Made by a program: the position numbers and the translations under genes
Source: Chloroflexota bacterium
GTDB taxonomy: Bacteria > Chloroflexota > Limnocylindria > Limnocylindrales > CSP1-4
Assembly (NCBI GenBank): GCA_919901745.1
Contig: CAKKPP010000029.1
Location: 1 to 64,000, forward strand
DNA length: 64,000 nt
Direction: 5' to 3'
Notes under the pieces: model-generated
The model's input: only the letters and a program-made list of their open reading frames with translations
The model's database searches: none
Told to the model about the DNA's origin: nothing
Shown: piece after piece, positions 47,885 through 55,192 of the stretch
Numbering within the stretch: the first letter of the stretch is position 1
Layout of the letters: the number at the start of each line of letters is the position of its first letter

Positions 47885-48733
47885 ATGGGCGCCATCCAGA
47901 AGAAGAACCTCGACGATCCGGACGAGAAGCGTCCGATCGGCCCGGGCACCGCGTCGATCGTGCGTGTCGGTCAGCTGACGATCGGCCGCGGGACGCTCGA
48001 GCCGGGCTGGCGCTGGTCGACGCATCTTGCAGCGCACGTCGGCACGCCGTCGTGTCGCGTGCATCACCTCCAGCTGGGGATCGCGGGCCGGCTCCGGGTG
48101 CAGATGGACGACGGCGAGACGATCGACATCCTGCCCGGAGACGTCGTCGATGTCCCGCCGGGCCACGACGCCTGGGTCGTCGGCGATGAGCCCGCGATCG
48201 TGGTCGATGTCATGGGCAACATCGCCCAGGCGACCGTGCCCCAGGAGCATGAGCGTGTCGTGACGACATTGCTGATGTCGGACATCGTCGAATCCACGAA
48301 GACCGCTGCCCGCCTTGGGGACGGCGCCTGGCGGCAACTGCTCAGCGATCACAACCGCATCGCCCGGACACAGATCGACCGGTTCCGGGGCACGGTCGTC
48401 AACACGACGGGCGACGGATTCCTCGCGATGTTCACGAGCGCCCAGAGCGCGGTGCGCTGCGCCGCGGCGATGCGCGACCTGGTCCAGGAGCTCGGACTCG
48501 AGATCCGCGTCGGGGTGCACACGGGCGAAGTTGAACTCCTCCCCGACGATATCGGCGGGATCGCGGTCCATGCCGCGGCGCGGATCATGGCCCTCGGCGG
48601 ACCGTCCGAGGTCATCGTCTCCGCCGGGACGCGCGGCCTGGTCGATGGGGGCGGCTTCCGATGGGAGTCGCGCGGCAGCCACGAGCTCAAGGGCCTCGAC
48701 TACCCGATCGAGGTGTTCCTGCTCGCCTCCTGA
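47885..48733 (+). CDS. Cupin-nucleotide cyclase fusion protein
   Basis: 282 residues. N-terminal 1-118 is a cupin barrel: LTIGRGTLEPGWRWSTHLAA, LAAHVGTPSCRVHHLQLGIA, DILPGDVVDVPPGHDAWVVG; a near paralogue is the stand-alone cupin at 23133. The C-terminal domain is a class III cyclase: TTLLMSDIVESTKTAARLGD, FRGTVVNTTGDGFLAMFTSA (substrate Lys replaced by Asn), and IRVGVHTGEVELLPDDIGGI with AVHAAARIMALGGPSEVIVS. Asn at this position is also seen in the mycobacterial cyclase Rv1900c. Cytosolic. The cupin could be a small-molecule sensor for the cyclase. Confidence 0.88.
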   Translation: MGAIQKKNLDDPDEKRPIGPGTASIVRVGQLTIGRGTLEPGWRWSTHLAAHVGTPSCRVHHLQLGIAGRLRVQMDDGETIDILPGDVVDVPPGHDAWVVGDEPAIVVDVMGNIAQATVPQEHERVVTTLLMSDIVESTKTAARLGDGAWRQLLSDHNRIARTQIDRFRGTVVNTTGDGFLAMFTSAQSAVRCAAAMRDLVQELGLEIRVGVHTGEVELLPDDIGGIAVHAAARIMALGGPSEVIVSAGTRGLVDGGGFRWESRGSHELKGLDYPIEVFLLAS

Positions 48734-48827
48734 CTCGCCTCCTGAGATGCCGCGGCGGGGCGGTTTTGCGGACTGGGCGTCTCGTTGGACGTGTCGGTTC
48801 GGAGCCGGAGGTCTCGACCGGCTCTGC

Positions 48828-49157
48828 CTACTTCGGTGGCTTCGACTCGGCGAACGCGACGGCGCGCCCGACCCACGCTCCGAGACCGTCATCGGTCCCG
48901 ATGCCGTCCGCACCCACGTAGAGGAAGCCCAGCATCGTGCGATGGCTGAAGTCCATGACCCTGACGTGTGGCTCGGCCAGGGCGGCGTCGTGCTCATCGG
49001 CCGCGATCCGGATCATCAGCTCGTCGCGGATCACGCCGCAGGCCATGTGGCCACGAACCATGAAGGCGATGCCACCGAACATCTTCTGCTCGCGCACGTC
49101 GTCGCGCGGACCGAGGATCACCCGGATCCGCTCGGCGAGTACCTCGTCGTAGGCCAT
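48828..49157 (-). CDS. TfoX N-terminal domain protein
   Basis: 109 residues: MAYDEVLAERIRVILGPRDD, VREQKMFGGIAFMVRGHMAC, GVIRDELMIRIAADEHDAAL and MLGFLYVGADGI. TfoX_N fold (KMFGG..FMV.G). In Proteobacteria, TfoX regulates competence; stand-alone N-domains are of unknown role. Confidence 0.9.
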   Translation of the reverse strand: MAYDEVLAERIRVILGPRDDVREQKMFGGIAFMVRGHMACGVIRDELMIRIAADEHDAALAEPHVRVMDFSHRTMLGFLYVGADGIGTDDGLGAWVGRAVAFAESKPPK

Positions 49158-49209
49158 CGATTCCCTCCGCGTCCGGCGCGACGCGAGCTGCGTCGGCGCT
49201 GATCTTGGC

Positions 49210-50598
49210 TCAGATCGGCGGCGGTTGCCAGCCGCCCGTGGCGGCCTCCACCACCGAGGCGGCGGCCAGGGCTATATCCTCGCGCCACGGGGCGGCGACG
49301 AGCTGGACGCCGATCGGCAACCCCTCGGGCGATGTCCCTGCCCGCACGACCACCGCCGGCCAGCCCGTCAGGTTGTGGACGTCCGCGTAGGTGTCGCCGA
49401 ACCAGGGTTCGTTGCTCTCGCCGTGGCGGATCGCGGGTTGTGGCATCACCGGGCCAACGATCAGGTCGACGTCCTGCATCCAGCGGAGCAGCGCCGAACG
49501 CACGTCGTCGGCCACCTCCACCAGCGCGCTCAACCGATCGCCGGGCAGCGGGACGAGGCCGTCGGGCCAGTCGGGATCGCCGGCGTACGACCCACGGCCG
49601 GCCGTACCGGCTGCGGTGATCAACCGCTGGAGCCACGATCGGCCGTCGGCATCGATCAGCCGCCGCCAGACGTCGGCTGCCTCGGCGATCCGCGGCGGGA
49701 CCTCCTCGCGCACCTGCGCACCCGCAAGAGCCAGGGCGTCGGCCGCGCGGCGTACGGCCACGACGGTCTCGGGCGTCGGCGTCCGAACGCCGTTGTCGGT
49801 GAAGACGACGACACGCAGTGTCTCCGGGCGGATCGCCGCCGGGTCGCCCAGCGGCACGGGGTGCACGTGCGGGTCCTCGCCGTCCGGGCCGGCGATGATC
49901 GGCAGGATGAGGGCGAGGTCCTCGACGCGTCGGGCCATCGGGCCGAGCTGGGTCAGGTTCTCGAGAAGGCCCCGGAACGATGGCCAGTGCCCGGTCCGGG
50001 GCACTCGCCCGCTGGTTGGCTTGATCCCGGCGATGCCGCAGACGTGGGCCGGCTGGCGAATGCTGTCGCCGGTGTCGCTTCCGATGTCGAACGGGGATCC
50101 CCCGGCCGCGACGATCGCCGCCGGTCCCCCGCTGCTGCCGCCGGGTGTGCGCGCAGGGTCGTACGGGTTCGACGTCCGACCGTAGACGTCGTTCTTCGTC
50201 TCGTCCGACCAGGTGAACTCCGGCGTGTTCGTCTTGCCGAGCAGGATGCCGCCGGCTGCCTTCAATCGAGCGGCGACCGTCGCATCGTGCTCGGGGACGC
50301 GGTCGCGCCACCCAATCGTCCCTGCCGTGGTCACGACGCCGGCGGTGTCGAGCGAGTCCTTGAGCGTGAACGGCACGCCGTGGAGTGGACCCCGAACGTG
50401 GCCGGCCGCGAGCTCGGCGTCGGCGCGACGGGCCTCCTCCCGTGCATCGTGCGCGAGTTTGACCACCGCGTTGATGACCGGATTCACCTCGGCGATCCTG
50501 GCCAGGCACGCCTCGACGATCTCCTCGGAGGAGGTTCGGCCCGATCGAATGTCGTCGGCAAGCCGGCTCGCGGACCGAAACCGGTGCTCGTTGGTCAC
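49210..50598 (-). CDS. Amidase (amidase-signature family)
   Basis: 462 residues from a GTG with GGAGAG upstream; an ATG at 50652 is possible. Amidase signature: GVPFTLKDSLDTAGVVTTAG (Lys), TPGGSSGGPAAIVAAGGSPF and DIGSDTGDSIRQPAHVCGIA (Ser pair; the canonical SDTGGSIR is SDTGDSIR). GIKPTSGRVPRTGHWP and QLGPMARRVEDLALIL follow. Hydrolyses amides; substrate unknown. The G-to-D change next to the nucleophile is a mild oddity. Confidence 0.9.
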   Translation of the reverse strand: MTNEHRFRSASRLADDIRSGRTSSEEIVEACLARIAEVNPVINAVVKLAHDAREEARRADAELAAGHVRGPLHGVPFTLKDSLDTAGVVTTAGTIGWRDRVPEHDATVAARLKAAGGILLGKTNTPEFTWSDETKNDVYGRTSNPYDPARTPGGSSGGPAAIVAAGGSPFDIGSDTGDSIRQPAHVCGIAGIKPTSGRVPRTGHWPSFRGLLENLTQLGPMARRVEDLALILPIIAGPDGEDPHVHPVPLGDPAAIRPETLRVVVFTDNGVRTPTPETVVAVRRAADALALAGAQVREEVPPRIAEAADVWRRLIDADGRSWLQRLITAAGTAGRGSYAGDPDWPDGLVPLPGDRLSALVEVADDVRSALLRWMQDVDLIVGPVMPQPAIRHGESNEPWFGDTYADVHNLTGWPAVVVRAGTSPEGLPIGVQLVAAPWREDIALAAASVVEAATGGWQPPPI

Positions 50599-50817
50599 AG
50601 TCGGCTCTCCCACCGCCCGAACGATGTGGGCTTCGTCCGGGTTCGTCAACATCACCACTCTCGATGGCGGCCGGGCTGGGCACCAGCGGCCGACATCGCC
50701 CCGCAGCCGCGGCCTCGTCCGTGTGTGCTCCCTCATGTGCAACCGCGACGTTCCGGACGGCTGATTGTCGTGCCAGCGCCGCGCCCGCCCCCGAAGATCC
50801 AAGCCGCCGGTCGGTGA

Positions 50818-50836
50818 TGCACACGCCCGAGTGCAT
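50818..50836. promoter_or_regulatory. TGCA-type dyad, copy 2
   Basis: TGCACACGCCCGAGTGCAT, arms TGCAC and GTGCA. It matches the spacing of copy 1 and copy 3. A role in regulation is inferred only from recurrence. Confidence 0.45.
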
Positions 50837-50919
50837 TTGGGACGTTGTGCACGCGTGGGTGTGAATGGCTCGCGGTCGGTGCCCCCCTACGCTGATCCGC
50901 ATGCCGGTTCGGTCGTGGT

Positions 50920-50938
50920 TGCACATGCAGGCGTGCAT
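50920..50938. promoter_or_regulatory. TGCA-type dyad, copy 3
   Basis: TGCACATGCAGGCGTGCAT, arms TGCAC and GTGCA. The sequence after it (CACGCGACCG) resembles that after copy 1 (CGGGCGACGG). It ends 12 bp before the orphan cyclase end. Confidence 0.45.
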
Positions 50939-50949
50939 CACGCGACCGT

Positions 50950-51084
50950 GAGGCGTCCGAGGTCATCGTGCCCAGGGTCACCCGTGGCCTCGTCGGCGGC
51001 AGCGGCCTTCGGTTCGACTCCCGCGGCCAGCACGCCCTCAACGGCCTCGATCAGCCGGTCGAGGTCTTCCTGCTCGCGACCTGA
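50950..51084 (+). pseudogene. Orphan C-terminus of a cyclase paralogous to the cupin-cyclase
   Basis: SEVIVPRVTRGLVGGSGLRF followed by DSRGQHALNGLDQPVEVFLL and AT then TGA aligns with the last 43 residues of the protein at 47885 (SEVIVSAGTRGLVDGGGFRW ... VEVFLLAS). The remainder of the gene is gone. Together with the shared TGCA dyads it points to a lost second copy of the cupin-cyclase locus. Confidence 0.75.
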
Positions 51085-51104
51085 CCCGGTAACCTGATCC
51101 CGAC

Positions 51105-52301
51105 ATGGCTGGGTCGGGCGTCCCCGCGACCGGCGAGCTCGAGGACGAGCCGCGACTCTTCACGCCTGCGTTCATCGCCCTGTCCCTGGCCGAGTTCGCG
51201 TATTTCACCGCCGGCGGTCTCGAGATTCCGCTCGCTCCGCTGTTCGCGGCGAAGGCACTCGCTGCCGACGAGGTGGGTGTGGGGATCGCGGTCGGCGCAC
51301 TCGCCCTGACGGCGCTCTTCCTCCGGCCGCTCGCCGGACGGACCTCCGATCGTCGGGGGCGGCGGCCTCTGCTGATCGGCGGGGCGCTGCTCTACGCCGC
51401 GGCGACGGCCGCCCACGCGATCGCGCCCGATCTCACCGTGATGATCGGCCTCCGCCTGGTCCTCGGCGTGGCCGAGGCGTTCTTCTTCGTCGCGGGATTC
51501 GCGGCCCTGGCGGACCTGGCACCACCCGGGCGAACCGGCGAGGCCCTCAGCATCAACTCGCTGTCCCTCTACCTGGGTGTCGCCGTCGGACCGTTGATCG
51601 GACAATCGCTCCTCGGCATCGGTGGATTCACGCTCGCCTGGCTGGGTGCGGCCGCTCTGGCGCTCCTTGCCGCGGTCATCGCGACCCGGATCCCCGAGAC
51701 GGCGCGGCCGATCGAGACCGGTGCGCCCGTCGTGCCGCTCATCCATCGGGCAGCGATCGGCCCCGGGCTGGCGCTGCTCAGCGGGATCGCGGCCATGGCC
51801 GGCTTCTTCGCCTTCGTGGCCCTCTACGCGGAGGACATCGGGGTGGCCGACTGGAGCCTGGTCATGCTCGAGTTCGGACTCATCGTGGTCGGCACGCGGC
51901 TGCTGTTCGCGAAGCTGCCCGACCGGGTCCGCCCGTTCCGGCTGGGCGGAGCAGCGCTGGCGCTGACGGCCGTCGGGATCGCCATCGTCGCCGTGCTGCC
52001 GAATGCGGCCGGCCTGTTCGTCGGCTCGGGGATCCTTGCCCTCGGCGTCGCGTTCACGACCCCCGCCTTCTTCTCGGCGGTCATGAGCCGGGTCGCACCC
52101 CATGAACGCGGTGCGGCGGCGGGAACCATGACGGTCGCGATCGACCTGGCCTTCGGAGGCGGTCCGATGGTGTTCGGCTTCGTCGCATCGGTCGCGGGCA
52201 TCCCCGCCGCGTTCCTGACCGGCTCCACGGTGGCGCTTGCCGGCGCGGTCGGCTCGATGCTGGTTGTTCGGCGAGGCGATCGCAGGGACGCCGGCGCCTG
52301 A
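51105..52301 (+). CDS. MFS transporter
   Basis: 398 residues, twelve helices. N-terminus RLFTPAFIALSLAEFAYFTA, cytoplasmic loop GRTSDRRGRRPLLIGGALLY (motif A), and VLPNAAGLFVGSGILALGVA. Resembles drug/metabolite efflux permeases of the EmrD/Bcr-like group. No neighbour suggests a substrate. Confidence 0.9.
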   Translation: MAGSGVPATGELEDEPRLFTPAFIALSLAEFAYFTAGGLEIPLAPLFAAKALAADEVGVGIAVGALALTALFLRPLAGRTSDRRGRRPLLIGGALLYAAATAAHAIAPDLTVMIGLRLVLGVAEAFFFVAGFAALADLAPPGRTGEALSINSLSLYLGVAVGPLIGQSLLGIGGFTLAWLGAAALALLAAVIATRIPETARPIETGAPVVPLIHRAAIGPGLALLSGIAAMAGFFAFVALYAEDIGVADWSLVMLEFGLIVVGTRLLFAKLPDRVRPFRLGGAALALTAVGIAIVAVLPNAAGLFVGSGILALGVAFTTPAFFSAVMSRVAPHERGAAAGTMTVAIDLAFGGGPMVFGFVASVAGIPAAFLTGSTVALAGAVGSMLVVRRGDRRDAGA

Positions 52302-52308
52302 CGCGGAG

Positions 52309-52653
52309 TCAGTCGTCGGCCACGCTGAACATCAGGAACCGACCGGCCGGGTCGCGCGGGATCGGCGTGACCGCAAGAATCGCGCCGCGCGCGATCGGGC
52401 CGTAGACGTGCGGGTACGGCATACCGGGATCATCAATCCGCCACGGGTTGCCGCAGGATTCGAGGTCCACCGTCAGCACCACGAACTCCCCTGCCGCCTC
52501 GCCGTAGTGGCGGTTCGCCGTCGCGACCATCGCTTCGACGCCGTCGGTGCAGTGGATGAACCCCTCGGTCGCGAGGGACGGGGCCTGATATGGCCTGCGC
52601 GGATCCGCCGTCTCCCAGGCGTTGCGCGGCGTCAGGTGAAACGTGGTCCGCAC
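52309..52653 (-). CDS. DUF952 protein
   Basis: 114 residues from a GTG: VRTTFHLTPRNAWETADPRR, ATEGFIHCTDGVEAMVATAN, VVLTVDLESCGNPWRIDDPG and PYPHVYGPIARGAILAVTPI. The GFIHC and PHxYGPI motifs define DUF952. Unknown function; often near glutathione or amidase-type genes. Begins 5 nt after the TPP enzyme stop on the same strand. Confidence 0.9.
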   Translation of the reverse strand: MRTTFHLTPRNAWETADPRRPYQAPSLATEGFIHCTDGVEAMVATANRHYGEAAGEFVVLTVDLESCGNPWRIDDPGMPYPHVYGPIARGAILAVTPIPRDPAGRFLMFSVADD

Positions 52654-52658
52654 CGGCG

Positions 52659-54584
52659 TCAGGGTCGCGCGTCGACCGATGTCCACGCGCGATCGAACCT
52701 GAGGTGGATGACCGTCGCCCGGTCCTCGGCGAGGGCCTGGCGCAGCGCGGGCTCGAACGCATCGTCCGTCTCGACCCGCACGCCCCGCGCGCCGCAGGCC
52801 CGGGCAACGGCGGCGAAGTCGATCGGGCCGAGGTCGGTGGCAACCGGAGCCGCCGGCCGGCGATCCTGGTAGGAGCGGATCATGCCGTACGACTCGTTGT
52901 CGAACACGAGGACGATGACCCGGGCGTGCTCGCGTACTGCGGTCTCCAGCTCGGCCATGGTCATCCCGAGGCCGCCATCGCCGACGATGGCGACAACCGG
53001 GCGATCGCGATGGACGAGCGCGGCGGCGATGGCCGCAGGCAGTCCGTAGCCCATCGCCCCGGAGGTGGGGCCGAGGAACGTGCCGGGCCGACGGAAGCGG
53101 AAGCCGCGGGCGACCCACGTTCCGAAGGAGCCGGCGTCGGTGGTCAGGATCGCCTCGTCGGGCAACACGTCGCGAAGCGTGGTCACGATCCGGCCGGGAT
53201 GGATCCCCGGACCCGACCACGGGTGGTCGTCGATCACGGTCGCGATCTCCCACTTGGCACGATCCTCGAGATTCACCTCGCGCCGGGCCTCGACCGTGGA
53301 GGCCTCGAGAGCTGCGCCGGACAGCCGCGCGACCGCCGCCTTCAGAAACGCCTTGGCGTCCGCCGTCACGACGATGTCGGCGGCTCGCAAGCCAGGCCCA
53401 CCCCGACGGGGGTCGGTGTCGACGTGGGCCCAGTGCGTCCCGTCGGCGGGAATCGTGTAGCCGAAGGACGTGATCTCGCTGAGGCGGCAACCGAGAACGA
53501 GCATGGCGTCCGCGCGCTCGAGCCGCTCCCGAACCGTCGCCGGAGCGCCGTAGCCGGCCATCCCGAGGTAGAGCGGGTGATCGTTCGATATGACGTCGCC
53601 TCGGCGCCATGCCGCGACGATCGGCACATCGAGCAGCTCAGCGAGGCGAATCAACTCGTTCGACGCCCGCGCGTTGAGGACGCCCCCGCCGGCGAGGATG
53701 ACCGAACGACGGCCCGCAGCGAGCAGCTGAAGGACGGCCCGGACGTCGTGGTCGGGGGCACGCGGGCGCGGAGGCCGGGCCGGCGAGGTGCCATCGTCAC
53801 CCTGGATGACCTCGTCGAGCACATCCTCGGGAATCGACAGGTGGACCGGTCCCGGACGACCCCCGAGTGCCTGCGCCAGGGCCTCGGTCATGACCGCCGC
53901 CGTTCGCGCCGGATCGGTGAGCTCGGCCGACCACTTGGCCAGGCGCCCGAACGTTCCGACCTGGTCGACCTCCTGAAAGGCCTCGCGACCGAGGTTGGGC
54001 CGATCGACCTGACCGGCGATCGAAAACATCGGCGTCGAGTCCTGACGGGCGGTGTGAATCCCGATCGAGAGGTTGGCCGCGCCGACGGCCCGGGTCCCGA
54101 TGCACGCGGCGGGCCGACCCGTGAGCTGCCCGTAGGCCTCGGCCATGAACGACGCGGCACCCTCATGACGCGTGGCGACCACCCGGATGTCCGCCGCCTG
54201 GAGCCCGTCGAGGAGGCCGAGGAAGCTCTCGCCGGGTACGGTGAACGCAAAGCGCACACCGGCGACGCGCAGGGCATCGGCAATCGCCCGACCGACGGTG
54301 CGCGGCTCGATCGGCGGCGCCGGCTCGGAGGGCGCCCGGCCGGGTTCAGGCGCCGCCGATTCCTGCTCGGGCTCCAGGATGTCGGGCTCGAGGGTGTGGG
54401 GCTCGGACGCAATCGCGGAGTCCGGTTTGGGTTCAGGCGCCGTCTCGGGTTCAGCCGCCGTCTCGGGTATAGCCGCCGTCTCGGGTTCAGGAGACGTCTC
54501 GGGTTCGACCACCGTCTCGTCCAGGACGAGTCCCACCGCCCCGTCCGGGTCGGCCGTGATCGTCTCGATCGCCTCGTCGGTCAC
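52659..54584 (-). CDS. Thiamine-pyrophosphate enzyme with acidic Pro/Glu N-terminal tail
   Basis: 641 residues from a GTG that overlaps the preceding micro-ORF's stop. Residues 24-95 are a low-complexity tail with PET/PEP repeats. From about 96 it is a three-domain ThDP enzyme of the acetolactate synthase/benzoylformate decarboxylase type: RHEGAASFMAEAYGQLTGRP (catalytic Glu), VHLSIPEDVLDEV, GCRLSEITSFGYTIPADGTH, and the ThDP motif IVGDGGLGMTMAELETAVRE plus FDNESYGMIRSYQDR. Reaction unknown; no FAD-like insertion signals are clear. The tail is not part of the fold and is unusual. Confidence 0.9.
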   Translation of the reverse strand: MTDEAIETITADPDGAVGLVLDETVVEPETSPEPETAAIPETAAEPETAPEPKPDSAIASEPHTLEPDILEPEQESAAPEPGRAPSEPAPPIEPRTVGRAIADALRVAGVRFAFTVPGESFLGLLDGLQAADIRVVATRHEGAASFMAEAYGQLTGRPAACIGTRAVGAANLSIGIHTARQDSTPMFSIAGQVDRPNLGREAFQEVDQVGTFGRLAKWSAELTDPARTAAVMTEALAQALGGRPGPVHLSIPEDVLDEVIQGDDGTSPARPPRPRAPDHDVRAVLQLLAAGRRSVILAGGGVLNARASNELIRLAELLDVPIVAAWRRGDVISNDHPLYLGMAGYGAPATVRERLERADAMLVLGCRLSEITSFGYTIPADGTHWAHVDTDPRRGGPGLRAADIVVTADAKAFLKAAVARLSGAALEASTVEARREVNLEDRAKWEIATVIDDHPWSGPGIHPGRIVTTLRDVLPDEAILTTDAGSFGTWVARGFRFRRPGTFLGPTSGAMGYGLPAAIAAALVHRDRPVVAIVGDGGLGMTMAELETAVREHARVIVLVFDNESYGMIRSYQDRRPAAPVATDLGPIDFAAVARACGARGVRVETDDAFEPALRQALAEDRATVIHLRFDRAWTSVDARP

Positions 54585-54685
54585 GAGAACGCCGAGAAGG
54601 CGCCTGTCGAGAGGATCAGGCTCAGGATCATGACGGTCACGATGATGGTGACCATCCAGCGGGCGAGGCGGGATCCGGGCATCAT
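54581..54685 (-). CDS. 34-residue single-helix membrane micropeptide
   Basis: MMPGSRLARWMVTIIVTVMI followed by LSLILSTGAFSAFS. One hydrophobic helix after a basic start. It fills the 109 bp between yajQ and the TPP enzyme and shares a GTGA overlap with the latter, so translation is coupled. Likely a real small protein; unknown family. Confidence 0.55.
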   Translation of the reverse strand: MMPGSRLARWMVTIIVTVMILSLILSTGAFSAFS

Positions 54686-54693
54686 CGGCGGGC

Positions 54694-55185
54694 CTATCGG
54701 TAATTCTGGAACTGGAGCGGCGACTCGAGGTCGAGCTCGCGGAGCCGGGCGATGACATGCTGCAATTCGTCCCGGCTCTTTCCCGAGACCCGCACGGCGT
54801 CGCCCTGGATCTGCGGCTTGACCTTGGGGAACTCCTCGCGGATGAGCTTCGAGATCTTCTTGGCCAGCTCGTCGCTGAGGCCCCGTCGGAGCCCGATCTT
54901 CTGGCGGACCTTGTTGCCACCCGACGGTTCGACCTTGCCCCAGTCGAAGATCTTGAGCGAGAGGCTGCGCCGAACCGCCTTCGACTCGATGAGGTCCCTG
55001 AGCGCCGTGGCCCGGTACTCGTCATCGGTGAGGAGAGTGATCTCGTCGGCCTCCTGCTTGAGTTCCGCCGTCACGCCCTTGAAGTCGTAGCGCTGCTGGA
55101 CTTCGCGCCGGACCTGATCGAGGGCGTTGCGAAGCTCCTGCGCATCGAACTCGCTCACGACGTCGAACGAAATGTCTCCGGCCAT
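54694..55185 (-). CDS. yajQ: YajQ-family nucleotide-binding protein
   Basis: 163 residues, exactly the family length: MAGDISFDVVSEFDAQELRN, ALDQVRREVQQRYDFKGVTA, SLSLKIFDWGKVEPSGGNKV and RQKIGLRRGLSDELAKKISK. YajQ binds nucleic acids and cyclic di-GMP in some bacteria. Part of the conserved minus-strand block; starts 7 nt before the next gene's end. Confidence 0.95.
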   Translation of the reverse strand: MAGDISFDVVSEFDAQELRNALDQVRREVQQRYDFKGVTAELKQEADEITLLTDDEYRATALRDLIESKAVRRSLSLKIFDWGKVEPSGGNKVRQKIGLRRGLSDELAKKISKLIREEFPKVKPQIQGDAVRVSGKSRDELQHVIARLRELDLESPLQFQNYR

Positions 55186-55192
55186 CTGTCTC

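Larger units (their letters stand above)
50599..51104. other. Remnant-bearing interval between amidase and MFS genes
   Basis: Holds the two TGCA-type dyads at 50818-50836 and 50920-50938 and the orphan cyclase end at 50950-51084. No promoter is clear. No gene of its own. Confidence 0.4.

Noticed and set aside
50150-50180. GGTTCGA-type string resembling a tRNA T-loop
   Set aside because: It lies in the amidase coding frame and has no flanking stem.
54585-55025. Possible N-terminal extension of the TPP enzyme
   Set aside because: It would overlap yajQ in another frame and consists of Arg/Ser shadow residues; the GTG at 54584 fits better.
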